A DNA stretch of 64,000 bases from assembly GCA_019414645.1 (NCBI GenBank), contig DXLP01000001.1:102065-166064 (forward strand), read 5' to 3'. The translations under genes and the position numbers were made by a program. Below are positions 50,548-58,701 of this stretch, one piece after another (position 1 is the stretch's first letter; every line of letters starts with the position of its first letter). The stretch is from Collinsella sp. Its GTDB lineage: Bacteria; Actinomycetota; Coriobacteriia; Coriobacteriales; Coriobacteriaceae. The notes below the pieces were generated by a model. That model was not told the DNA's origin, did no database searches, and saw nothing but the letters and a program-made list of their open reading frames with translations.

Positions 50548-51334
50548 GCTCTCGCACGTCAAGAAGACCTTTAACAAGGGCACCGTCACCGAGAAGCGCG
50601 CGCTCACCGGCGTCGACCTCACCCTGAATGACGGCGACTTTGTAACCGTGATCGGCGGCAATGGCGCCGGCAAGTCCACGCTGCTCAACATGATCGCCGG
50701 CGTGTACCCGCTCGATTCGGGCGTTATTGAGCTCGACGGCACCGACATCTCGCGCCTGAGCGAGTCGCAGCGCGCCAAGTACCTGGGCCGCGTGTTTCAG
50801 GACCCCATGCGCGGTACCGCTGCCGACATGCAAATCGCCGAGAACCTGGCCCTCGCCAAGCGTCGCGGCCAGCGTCGCGGCCTTTCGTGGGGCGTCACCA
50901 AGGCCGAGAAAGATGAGTACGTTGAGCTGCTCAAGCGCCTGGACCTTGGTCTGGACACGCGTCTCAACGCCAAGGTCGGCCTGCTCTCGGGCGGCCAGCG
51001 CCAGGCACTCACCCTGCTCATGGCCACGCTCACCAAGCCACGCCTGCTGCTGCTCGACGAGCACACCGCGGCCCTCGACCCCAAGACGGCCTCCAAGGTG
51101 CTCAATCTGACCGAGGAGATCGTCGACGAGAACCACCTCACCACGCTCATGGTCACGCATAACATGAACGACGCTATCCGTCTGGGCAACCGTCTGATCA
51201 TGATGCACGAAGGCCACGTGATCTACGACGTGGCGGGCGATGAGAAGAAGTCGCTCACCGTAGCCGACCTGCTGCAGAAGTTCGAGGAGGTCTCGGGCGG
51301 CGAGCTCGCCAACGACCGCATGCTGCTGAGCTAA
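50540..51334 (+). CDS. ABC transporter ATP-binding protein
   Basis: This 264-residue ATPase energises the importer encoded by the two genes upstream. Walker A is VIGGNGAGKSTLLN near residue 41, the signature is LLSGGQRQALTLLM near 155, Walker B is LLLLDEHTAALD near 175, and the switch histidine is in LMVTHNMNDAI. The start at 50540 is preferred to the ATG at 50531, which would have no room for a ribosome site. The gene ends at a REP-like hairpin. Confidence 0.92.
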   Translation: MLKLSHVKKTFNKGTVTEKRALTGVDLTLNDGDFVTVIGGNGAGKSTLLNMIAGVYPLDSGVIELDGTDISRLSESQRAKYLGRVFQDPMRGTAADMQIAENLALAKRRGQRRGLSWGVTKAEKDEYVELLKRLDLGLDTRLNAKVGLLSGGQRQALTLLMATLTKPRLLLLDEHTAALDPKTASKVLNLTEEIVDENHLTTLMVTHNMNDAIRLGNRLIMMHEGHVIYDVAGDEKKSLTVADLLQKFEEVSGGELANDRMLLS

Positions 51335-51341
51335 CGACCTA

Positions 51342-51384
51342 GAAAACCACCACAAAGGGGACAGGCACCTTTGTGGTGGTTTTC
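51342..51384 (+). repeat. REP-like hairpin copy 1 (terminator position)
   Basis: A perfect 17 bp stem GAAAACCACCACAAAGG / CCTTTGTGGTGGTTTTC encloses GGACAGGCA. It lies 8 bp after the ABC ATPase stop and is followed by GTTAACCC. The same module recurs at 52250, 54977, 56993 and, inverted, 58702. Confidence 0.85.
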
Positions 51385-51405
51385 GTTAACCCTTATATCG
51401 AGCGC

Positions 51406-51439
51406 AGAAGCCCGTCCGAATTTGATCGGACGGGCTTCT
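51406..51439. terminator. Second terminator before mscS
   Basis: The stem AGAAGCCCGTCCGA / TCGGACGGGCTTCT with TT after it lies between the REP-like hairpin and mscS. Confidence 0.8.
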
Positions 51440-51482
51440 TGATGGGTATCATGGTTGGACGATCATTAGGAGGTTTCTCTAC

Positions 51483-52250
51483 ATGGAATTGTTTGAGCCG
51501 ATTCTTCATTTCTTTTCACAACGATGGGTCCACAACATCATCTGGGCAGGTATCTTGGCCATCGGCACCGCCGTTGCCGCCAAGGTCGCGTCCAAGACCC
51601 TGTACCACCTGCTCAACCGCGACGATAACCCACTCCCTTCATCAAGCATCTTCATCAACATCGCGCGCGCCGTCATTTGGATGATCGGCGGCAGCTTTAT
51701 CCTCGACAACTGCTTTGGCATTAATGCAAACGCCCTCGTCGCCGCTCTTGGCGTCGGCGGCATCGCCATCTCGCTCGGCTTTCAGGACACGCTGTCAAAC
51801 CTTATCGGTGGCATGCAGGTGACCTTTATGGGCATCATCAAACCCGGCGACAATATCGAGGTCGGCGGCGTGACGGGCGTGGTCCAAGATATCACCTGGC
51901 GCCATACGACCATCGAGGACGCCTGCGGGCAGACCATCATCGTCCCCAACTCAAATATCTCCAAGAACACGCTCGTGCACCTCATGCCCTTTGGGCGCGT
52001 TGCCGTGCCCGTTGCCGTAAAGGACACGTCCAAGTGGGCTTCACTGGACGCGCTGGCAGATGAGCTCACCGACGCCACCAAGGCCGCGGTGCTTCCCATC
52101 TCTGGCTTTGACAAGGAGCCCTACGTGCTCTTTAGCGAGATCGGCGACTTTGGCATCAAGGGCAAAATCATCTTTATCGTCAGCGACGATAGCACCACCT
52201 TCACGGCAGCCGACGCCTGCATTCGCGCCATCGCTCCCATCATCGCCTAA
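51483..52250 (+). CDS. Small-conductance mechanosensitive channel, MscS family
   Basis: This 255-residue inner membrane channel opens under hypo-osmotic stress. Two to three membrane segments lie in the first 115 residues. The pore helix region is ALVAALGVGGIAISLGFQDT, continuing into LSNLIGGMQVTFMG. The beta domain contains GDNIEVGGVTGVVQDITWR and the conserved VPNSNISKNTL. It is at the short end for MscS proteins. The ATG at 51483 has AGGAGGTT upstream, and a REP-like hairpin follows the stop at once. Confidence 0.92.
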   Translation: MELFEPILHFFSQRWVHNIIWAGILAIGTAVAAKVASKTLYHLLNRDDNPLPSSSIFINIARAVIWMIGGSFILDNCFGINANALVAALGVGGIAISLGFQDTLSNLIGGMQVTFMGIIKPGDNIEVGGVTGVVQDITWRHTTIEDACGQTIIVPNSNISKNTLVHLMPFGRVAVPVAVKDTSKWASLDALADELTDATKAAVLPISGFDKEPYVLFSEIGDFGIKGKIIFIVSDDSTTFTAADACIRAIAPIIA

Positions 52251-52288
52251 AACCACCGCAAAGGGGACAGGCACCTTTGTGGTGGTTT
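52250..52288 (+). repeat. REP-like hairpin copy 2
   Basis: AAACCACCGCAAAGG / CCTTTGTGGTGGTTT arms flank GGACAGGCA; one arm base differs. It overlaps the last base of the mscS stop codon, so it serves as that gene's 3' end. Confidence 0.85.
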
Positions 52289-52344
52289 CGCATCGTGGTA
52301 CCATGGTTCATATCGTTGTTTAAACGACTAAGGGAGTAGACACC

Positions 52345-54261
52345 ATGGAAGAGGCCTATCGTCAAGCACGCAAGCGCGGCGAGCAGGGACGCCGTCGCGC
52401 CATCAGTCAAAGCGAGCACCCGTACCTTACGGACCTCGATAGCCTCGTTGCCCAGCTCCCCTTAGGTCAGCGAGAGAGCGTCGGCCTAAGGGACATTCCG
52501 CTCGAAATGGTCGTCGGCACGGTTACCAAGGGCCGTCAGTCTGCCTTTTCGTGCAACTTTATGCCCCTGTTGCCATTTAGCACCGAGTTCGCCCGCAAGT
52601 GGTCCAACCTCTATGACATCCAGGTGACCGAGGGCTATCGCGACCCCATCATCGTCACCGAGTTCATGCATCGGTTCTACGTCCAGGAGGGCAACAAGCG
52701 CGTCAGCGTCCTCAAATTCCTGGACGCCCCGACGGTTTCGGCCAAGGTCACCCGCCTCTACCCCGGCACATGGGATTCCGTCGAAAGTCGCCTGTACGGC
52801 GAGTTCTGCGCGTTTTGGCGCGTCTGCCCCCTATACGAGATCGAGTTCTCGCGCGAGGGAAGCTATGAGACGCTCGCCAAGATGCTCGGCCAGGACCTTG
52901 TCGAAAAGTGGCCACAGAAAAAGGTCGACTACCTGCGCCATACCTTCCTACTCTTTAAACGCGCCTACCTGCGCGCCGGCGGCGACCATCTGGACATTAC
53001 GCCCGCCGACGCCATGCTCGTCTACCTCAATGTGTACAACCAAGACCGTCTACTGGATACGCCGACGGACATCGTCGTAAACCGCCTGTGCAAGATTTGG
53101 CGCGAGCTGGTCATTGCCGGCAAAAATGACGAGGACAAGGTCGATCTTGTCGAAGCGCCGAGCGTCGATGAGGAAGAGGCGCCCGCCAAGTCCACCTCCG
53201 GCGTGCTCAACTTCTTTATGGGCAAGACCGTCTACTCGGCGGCCAACCCCCTGCGCATCGCCTTTATCCACGAATTCCCCTGTGCGACATCGAGCTGGGA
53301 CAGCCTGCATGATCAAGGGCGCCAATATCTTGACGAGCACTTTGGCGGCATCGTGCGCACCGAGGCGTTTGAGGACTGCCACGATCCGGACGTGTTCTAC
53401 GCCGCCGTGGAAACGGCTGTCAAACATGGAGACAACGTCATCTTCTCGACCTCGCATCGCCTGATGGAATACACGCTCAGGGCGGCCGTTGAGTATCCCC
53501 AGGTTCGGTTCCTCAACTGCTCCATCGGCCTTCCCCACCAAAGCGTGCGCTCGTATTTTGGAAAGATGTACGAGGCAAAGTTTCTGCTGGGCGCCCTTGC
53601 GGCCAGCATGGCGGACAACCATCGCATTGGCTACCACGCGTCGGTCTTTGCGTCGGGCGCGCTTAGCGAGATCAACGCCTTTGCCATCGGCGCCTCGCTG
53701 CTCGACCCCCGCGCGCAAATTATCCTGACCTGGGGCGATGTGCCCGCCGGAGGCCTTTCCGAGGCCATGTGCCGCGAGGGCGTGAGCGTCATGACCGGCG
53801 CTGACATGTCAAAGTCGCTCGAAGACCCCACGGCCTACGGACTCCACCGCCTGGTCGATGGCAAGGTCACCGGCATCGCCATGCCGGTATGGAACTGGGG
53901 CCGATACTACGAGCTTATCGTGCGAAGTCTGCTGCACGGCACCTGGGATGAGACCAGTGACAACAGCCAGATTCGCGCCGTCAACTACTGGTATGGTATG
54001 AGCTCGGGCGTCATCGACATTCGCTACGCTCCGGGCCTGCCCTATCAGACGCGTAAGCTTGTTCAGCTGCTCCGCAATGGCATCGTCGAGGGCTCCATCA
54101 ATCCATTTGGCGGCGAGCTCCATAGCCAAGACGGCGTGGTGCAGATCGAGGGCTTTCCCCCGCTGCCGAGCACGCAAATCGTCGAGATGGACTGGCTGGC
54201 CGACAACGTGGTGGGCACCATTCCGCAACTCGACGATGAGCCGAAGGTCCGCGCCCTATGA
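52345..54261 (+). CDS. Cytoplasmic ParB-like / BMP (PnrA-like) fusion protein
   Basis: This 638-residue protein has no signal peptide or lipobox. Residues about 45-135 look like a ParB/Srx-type fold, with DPIIVTEFMHRFYVQEGNKR followed by VSVLKF (residues 100-125) matching the position of the family's G-x-x-R box. A helical middle part (165-270) and an acidic linker (270-285) follow. From residue 301 it is a BMP/PnrA domain, as in nucleoside-binding lipoproteins (YEAKFLLGALAASMADNHRI and GALSEINAFAIGASLLDP). Normal BMP proteins are exported; this one should stay inside. It overlaps the next gene by 4 bp (ATGA). The function is unknown. Confidence 0.75.
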   Translation: MEEAYRQARKRGEQGRRRAISQSEHPYLTDLDSLVAQLPLGQRESVGLRDIPLEMVVGTVTKGRQSAFSCNFMPLLPFSTEFARKWSNLYDIQVTEGYRDPIIVTEFMHRFYVQEGNKRVSVLKFLDAPTVSAKVTRLYPGTWDSVESRLYGEFCAFWRVCPLYEIEFSREGSYETLAKMLGQDLVEKWPQKKVDYLRHTFLLFKRAYLRAGGDHLDITPADAMLVYLNVYNQDRLLDTPTDIVVNRLCKIWRELVIAGKNDEDKVDLVEAPSVDEEEAPAKSTSGVLNFFMGKTVYSAANPLRIAFIHEFPCATSSWDSLHDQGRQYLDEHFGGIVRTEAFEDCHDPDVFYAAVETAVKHGDNVIFSTSHRLMEYTLRAAVEYPQVRFLNCSIGLPHQSVRSYFGKMYEAKFLLGALAASMADNHRIGYHASVFASGALSEINAFAIGASLLDPRAQIILTWGDVPAGGLSEAMCREGVSVMTGADMSKSLEDPTAYGLHRLVDGKVTGIAMPVWNWGRYYELIVRSLLHGTWDETSDNSQIRAVNYWYGMSSGVIDIRYAPGLPYQTRKLVQLLRNGIVEGSINPFGGELHSQDGVVQIEGFPPLPSTQIVEMDWLADNVVGTIPQLDDEPKVRAL

Positions 54262-54968
54262 AAATCCTTGCCATAGCCGATACCGAAGAGCGATGCCTGT
54301 GGGAGTGCTTTCGCAAGGAGCGCTTTGAGGACGTTGACCTGATTCTATCCGCAGGCGACCTGGATCCGGACTATCTTGAGTTTTTGGTCACTGTCATCAA
54401 CAAACCGCTTGTGTACGTTCGTGGCAACCACGACGACCGCTACGCGCGCCATGCACCGGGCGGGTGCATTTGTGTTGAGGACAGCGTATATGTGTACCGA
54501 GGTATTCGCATTGCGGGTCTGGGCGGTTCCATGCGCTACCGCGACGGCGCGAACATGTATACCGAGCGCGAGATGGCAAAACGCATGCGCAAGCTATCGC
54601 GAAAAATCGCACTGGTAGACGGATGCGATATTCTACTTACCCATGCACCCGTCGCAGGCATGGGCGACCTGGACGACCTGCCGCATCGAGGATTCGAGTG
54701 CTTTAATGCGGCTCTTGAGTCTTGGGGTCCCGACTATATGATTCACGGGCATGTGCACCAAAGCTACGGCCCCAACTTTCAACGCGAGCGCCAACACCCA
54801 TGCGGAACGAAGATTGTCAACGCCTGCGGCTATACCAAGATCGAAATTGACGAGGCGCGCTACCCCACGCGCGGTTGGAAGGCCGCTTGGCTCAACTCGC
54901 AAACCATGCGCCGCGAGCTCAAACGCCACGAAGCAATCGAGTCTTCAACCGCCAGAACCCCCTGGTAA
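54258..54968 (+). CDS. Calcineurin-like metallophosphoesterase
   Basis: This 236-residue two-metal phosphoesterase has motifs ADTEE (residues 7-11), GDLDPDY (33-39), GNHDD (56-60), THAP (128-131) and GHVH (163-166). The first motif is D-x-E where D-x-H is normal, so one metal ligand is changed or supplied elsewhere. The gene starts in the stop of the ParB-like/BMP gene (ATGA overlap). The two are therefore one translational unit and probably one pathway. Substrates of this family range from cyclic nucleotides to phosphoproteins. Confidence 0.85.
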   Translation: MKILAIADTEERCLWECFRKERFEDVDLILSAGDLDPDYLEFLVTVINKPLVYVRGNHDDRYARHAPGGCICVEDSVYVYRGIRIAGLGGSMRYRDGANMYTEREMAKRMRKLSRKIALVDGCDILLTHAPVAGMGDLDDLPHRGFECFNAALESWGPDYMIHGHVHQSYGPNFQRERQHPCGTKIVNACGYTKIEIDEARYPTRGWKAAWLNSQTMRRELKRHEAIESSTARTPW

Positions 54969-54976
54969 CTGCCAAC

Positions 54977-55036
54977 AACCACCACGAAGGGGATAGGCAC
55001 CTTTATGGTGGTTTTGCTGACTCGTCCGACCTGTCC
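54977..55036 (+). repeat. REP-like hairpin copy 3 with extended tail
   Basis: AACCACCACGAAGG / CCTTTATGGTGGTT arms flank GGATAGGCA. A 23 bp tail (TTGCTGACTCGTCCGACCTG and the bases after it) is shared with copy 4. It lies 8 bp after the phosphoesterase stop. Confidence 0.85.
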
Positions 55037-55200
55037 ATCACGGTGCTTGTGTAATTAACGAGAACACTCATTGTTTTGTAAGGACGGCGCTCACGTGCCG
55101 TCTTTTTTTGTCAACTTATGCAGTCTCGACCGTGTTGTATGTAGAGGGACCTCGCGAGACGCCTTCCCTATATCCACCACGACCAATTGGAGGTGACACT

Positions 55201-55761
55201 ATGCCTGCACGCCGTAACCGCAATAGCACGCTCCGATGCGATGCCGATCAGATCGAGCGGGAAGCAAAGCGCTTGGTCGACACGTATTCCGACCTCATCC
55301 TTCGATTGTGCTATTCGGCCCTTGGATCCGCTGACGACGCTCAAGACATCTGCCAGGACACGCTGATCAAGATTCTCCAACGCACTCAACCGTTCGACTC
55401 GCTCGAACACGAACGTGCTTGGGTGATCCGAGTCGCACTGAACGCATGTCGCGATATCGGCCGTACGCACGCGAATCACCCGGTTGTCGACCTCGATTCG
55501 CTCCCCGATTTCTGCGCACCCGTAACACATACCGAGCAAGAATTCGCGCAACGCGACTGCGCCATTCTTTCCGCTGTCACGGCCCTGCCTCAAGCACAGC
55601 GCATCGCCATCTTTTTGCACTACTACGCAGGCATGAGCATCAGGGAAATCGCAGACGCCGTTCACGCGACGCCAGCTGCAACCGCCCAGCACCTTAGCCG
55701 CGGACGTGCGTCACTTCGGCTTTCCTTGAAAGGAGACCACAATGACTACGAATTCGAATGA
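55201..55761 (+). CDS. ECF-type RNA polymerase sigma factor (second)
   Basis: This 186-residue sigma factor has region 2 (SADDAQDICQDTLIKILQ, then ERAWVIRVALNACRDIGR) and region 4 (LPQAQRIAIFLHYYAGMSIR continuing to EIADAVHATPAATAQHLSRG). It is a distant paralogue of the sigma factor at 24.0-24.5 kb. The ATG at 55201 follows TTGGAGGTGA; an upstream in-frame start lacks a site. The gene for its putative anti-sigma partner starts 20 bp before its stop. Confidence 0.9.
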   Translation: MPARRNRNSTLRCDADQIEREAKRLVDTYSDLILRLCYSALGSADDAQDICQDTLIKILQRTQPFDSLEHERAWVIRVALNACRDIGRTHANHPVVDLDSLPDFCAPVTHTEQEFAQRDCAILSAVTALPQAQRIAIFLHYYAGMSIREIADAVHATPAATAQHLSRGRASLRLSLKGDHNDYEFE

Positions 55762-56872
55762 CTATCGCCACGCCCTGGAGCACATTTCGTTTACCGATAA
55801 TGCGAAGCAGCACATGGCAAACTCGATTGCTCAGTCCGTCGCCTCGAGCGATGCGGCGACCGCTCAAAGCAACTTTAATGGCACGCGACGCAAGCCGCGC
55901 ATCGCCCGCCATCCCGTAAGAACAGTCGCTCGCATTGCCGCTGTAACGGCAGTCCTCGCTATCGTCATTGGAGGCGCTGGCACGGCTATGGCAACAGGCG
56001 TCCTGCCGCTTCCTTCTGACATGCTTTCCGACATCTTTGACGGACCTGCTTCTCAAACCGAGATCATCGACCGTATTGGCCGGCCCGTCGGTGCTAGCTG
56101 CTCCAACAACGGAGTCACCGTGACCGCCGACGCCATCATGGGCGACAAGGATATGGTTACCATCGCCTATACGCTTACGTTCGACGATCCCGCTGCCCTG
56201 AAAAAGCTTTCCGAGCCGGGCGAGAACGGAACTATCGCCGGAAGTGTCGATGGAAACGTATACGTTGATGGCGAGCATGGCGGCCAAGGCCAATCATGGC
56301 TCATTGACAAGAACCCCAATGACTCCAGCATTCAATACTTTGCACAGTTCAGCGTTGAATCACCCGGCCTTATGGGCAGGACCGTCCGCACGCATATCAA
56401 CTCTCTCGTTGTGCCACGTGCTGGCAAAGAGCTTCCCGAGTATAAGAAAATACTTACGGGCCCATGGGATCTTAAGTTCCAGCTGAATTACGAAGATACA
56501 TCCGTTACGATTCCCGCGCCCAAATCGGTCAACTTTAACGGCACCAAGGCGACGATTCAAGAGGCCACCGTATCCTGCGTTGGCGTTTCAGTCCGCTACA
56601 ACATAGATCGTTCCATCGAACACGACAACAACAGCGGCAAGATGTCTCAAAACATGGAGGAGTCTATGGATGCCGTTGGCAACATACCCCTCATCGTGAC
56701 GTTCAAAGACGGTCATGTTGAGGACGCAACCAGCCACAGCGGCTATTTCGCAAATAAACTGGATAACGGCACCACTGATGTCCACAAGACCTGGCCGTTC
56801 TCGCAAGTTTGTGACACAGACAAGATTGCAAGCGTACAAATTGGCGATACGGTCATTCCCATGAATTCGTAA
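55742..56872 (+). CDS. Probable anti-sigma factor, single-TM (second)
   Basis: This 376-residue protein has a cytoplasmic N-terminus of about 58 residues, one membrane segment at about 62-86 (VARIAAVTAVLAIVIGGAGT) and an extracytoplasmic domain of about 290 residues. It overlaps the sigma gene by 20 bp. Topology and order copy the pair at 22.9-24.5 kb, although the sequences have diverged (VTADAIMGDKDMVTIAYTL versus LDIHEMAIDKNGCGAVTFTL). The signal it senses is unknown. Confidence 0.75.
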   Translation: MTTNSNDYRHALEHISFTDNAKQHMANSIAQSVASSDAATAQSNFNGTRRKPRIARHPVRTVARIAAVTAVLAIVIGGAGTAMATGVLPLPSDMLSDIFDGPASQTEIIDRIGRPVGASCSNNGVTVTADAIMGDKDMVTIAYTLTFDDPAALKKLSEPGENGTIAGSVDGNVYVDGEHGGQGQSWLIDKNPNDSSIQYFAQFSVESPGLMGRTVRTHINSLVVPRAGKELPEYKKILTGPWDLKFQLNYEDTSVTIPAPKSVNFNGTKATIQEATVSCVGVSVRYNIDRSIEHDNNSGKMSQNMEESMDAVGNIPLIVTFKDGHVEDATSHSGYFANKLDNGTTDVHKTWPFSQVCDTDKIASVQIGDTVIPMNS

Positions 56873-56992
56873 CGCTACGCGGCTCGTATATGCACCCGGT
56901 TCCGCACTTCGCGTCTAAAGATGCGCTGTCATCGAGCAGCGTGAGCGCAAGGCCGCCCGTATGGTCGGCTGGGAACACCTCGTTGCGCTAAA

Positions 56993-57052
56993 AACCACCA
57001 CGAAGGGGACCGGCACCTTTGTGGTGGTTTTGCTGACTCGTCCGACCTGTCC
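56993..57052 (+). repeat. REP-like hairpin copy 4 with extended tail
   Basis: AACCACCACGAAGG / CCTTTGTGGTGGTT arms flank GGACCGGCA, with the same 23 bp tail as copy 3. It is 120 bp after the anti-sigma stop. Confidence 0.85.
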
Positions 57053-57060
57053 CAACGGTT

Positions 57061-57200
57061 TGTCTCAATCTGTAACAGGTAGGGCCCAAATAATCGGTTA
57101 GCTGTTACAGATCGAGACAGACCACGGATGCTCAGCCGAAAATCTCAATCTGTAACAGGTAGGAACGATTTTGCCCCTTAGATGTTACAGATTGAGATAT
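57061..57200. repeat. Two palindromic units with an 80 bp period
   Basis: Unit 1 spans 57061-57119 (arms TGTCTCAATCTGTAACAG / CTGTTACAGATCGAGACA). Unit 2 starts exactly 80 bp later at 57141, with arms AATCTCAATCTGTAACA and TGTTACAGATTGAGATAT, and ends at 57200. The centres of about 23 bp and the spacer of 21 bp are not conserved. The same family with the same period recurs at 63684-63902. Confidence 0.85.
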
Positions 57201-57223
57201 TTGACAGCTTGAATCGGCATCGC

Positions 57224-57838
57224 CTACAGCGCGGCGACGACCTTGTCGCCCATCGTCGTGGTGCCGAGGATCTTATCTGCCGGGGTGTTGACATCGGCGA
57301 TGTCACGGGTGCGCCAGCCCTCGTCGAGCACGCGCGCCACGGCGCTCTCGATCCACGCGGCTTGCTCGCCCATGTCGAGCGCGTAGGTCAGCAGCATCGC
57401 CACCGACAAGATTTGAGCCAGCGGATTGGCCACGCCGAGCCCCGCGATGTCAGGAGCGCTGCCAGCGCTCGGCCCAAACAGCGATACGCCATCATCCAGC
57501 GAGGCAGAGGCAAGCATACCGAGCGATCCGGTAATCTGAGCCGCCTCATCGGACAGGATGCCGCCGAACATGTTCTCCGTCACCACGACGTCAAAGTCTG
57601 CCGGTCGACTGATGAGCTGCATGGCGGCGTTGTCGACGAGCAGGTCCTCAAGCTCCACGTCGGAGTACTCCTCGTCTTGCACGCGATGCACGATCTCGCG
57701 CCACATGCGGCTCGTCTCCAGCACGTTGCGCTTATCAACGCTCGTCACCTTGCCGCGACGTTTGCGCGCCGCCTCAAATGCCTGGCGCGCAATGCGCTCA
57801 ATCTCGTACTCGCGATACTCCATCACGTCGACCGCACG
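57224..57838 (-). pseudogene. leuB: 3' remnant of 3-isopropylmalate dehydrogenase
   Basis: About 205 residues of the C-terminal part of LeuB remain ([72 protein letters not shown]). The N-terminal portion, roughly 140 residues with the first substrate-binding arginines, is missing. Upstream it runs into leuA sequence in a different frame, so no LeuB can be made. The surviving codons look little damaged, which suggests a recent deletion. Confidence 0.9.
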
Positions 57839-58430
57839 CTGACCGGCCGCACCCGCAGCGCCCGCGCAGGTCACGGATGCGGGCGCCAAAGTCCCACGGC
57901 ATGTTGTAGCCCATCGTATCGGGGATGTTCACGACCGTGGCACCGGCCTTTACGGCCGCCTCGATAATGCGCACCAGAAACTCCTGATCGGAGCGGCCGG
58001 CATCCTCGGCATAAAACTCAACATCGTCAACGAACTTGCGAGCATGTTTGACGGCATGGATCGCTCACTCAATTGCCCTTTCCTCAGTCATATGGAGCTT
58101 GTCGCGCAGGTGACTGGTGCTCACACCCAGCCCTGTATGGATACGGGGCCTCTGGGCCGTTTTGAGCGCCTCTGCAGCCACTTCGATATCCCTGTCGACA
58201 GCGCGCGTCAGGCCGCATACCGTGCATCGGTCGCCCGCAATCTTGCCAATCTCCTGTACGGAGCGAAAGTCACCAGGACTCGAGATGGGAAAGCCCGCCT
58301 CGATAACGTCCACGTTCATGCGCACCAGCTGGCGGGCGATGAAGAGCTTTTCCTCGGTATTCATGCTGGCGCCCGGCGACTGCTCACCGTCGCACAGGGT
58401 GGCGTCAAAGATTGTGATTTTGCGGCTTAT
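57839..58430 (-). pseudogene. leuA: 5' remnant of 2-isopropylmalate synthase
   Basis: About 190 codons of the N-terminal part of LeuA remain ([78 protein letters not shown]). Four lesions are seen. The expected start after AGGAGG is ATA (58428-58430). The catalytic Arg of TLRDGEQ is Cys (codon at 58392-58394). An in-frame TGA stands at 58065-58067, where CGA would continue the family. After about 57868 the sequence jumps to leuB. leuC and leuD are absent. Confidence 0.9.
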
Positions 58431-58496
58431 ATGTTCCTCCTGATTGACCGTTTTATGACAGATGGCTTTCAGGAGAGAGAGAAGGCCTAGAGATAG

Positions 58497-58553
58497 AAAA
58501 ATACCCGTGTCGCTCATCACGCCTGAAAGCGGCAGACGATAGCGCACCCGGGT
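58497..58553 (-). terminator. Attenuator terminator of the former leu operon
   Basis: The stem ACCCGGGTGCGCT / AGCGACACGGGT is followed by ATTTTT on the minus strand, between the leader peptide and the leuA remnant (67 bp before the ATA). It has the place and form of an amino-acid attenuator. Confidence 0.75.
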
Positions 58554-58583
58554 ACAACAAATCGTTATAGCGAGATTACAACC

Positions 58584-58643
58584 CTAGCGCGCTATCCAAT
58601 CTAGTAGCGCTATGCCTAGGAGCTGTTGCGTGTTCTTAAACAT
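58584..58643 (-). CDS. Leucine leader peptide
   Basis: This 19-residue open frame MFKNTQQLLGIALLDWIAR has two Leu-Leu pairs (CTC CTA and CTA CTA), using the generally rare CTA codon. It has GGGAG about 6 nt before its ATG. It lies 30 bp before the attenuator hairpin and upstream of leuA, so it matches leu operon leader peptides that stall ribosomes when leucyl-tRNA is scarce. It still looks intact although the operon behind it is destroyed. Confidence 0.8.
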   Translation of the reverse strand: MFKNTQQLLGIALLDWIAR

Positions 58644-58701
58644 GTTGGGCTCCCTTCGGCCTCGGGTAGTACTACATCGCGCTAAAGTACAACACAAGTA
58701 A

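Larger units (their letters stand above)
56873..57223. other. Non-coding region with repeats after the second sigma operon
   Basis: This 351 bp stretch has no intact gene. It holds REP-like copy 4 (56993-57052) and two units of the 80 bp palindrome family (57061-57200). Before these, about 56935-56990 is GC-rich and could be read as ERKAARMVGWEHLVAL, perhaps a scrap of a lost gene. It is too short to assign. Confidence 0.6.

Noticed and set aside
56935..56990. Fragment of a coding gene (ERKAARMVGWEHLVAL)
   Set aside because: Only about 17 codons, no start, no ribosome site, and no family could be named.
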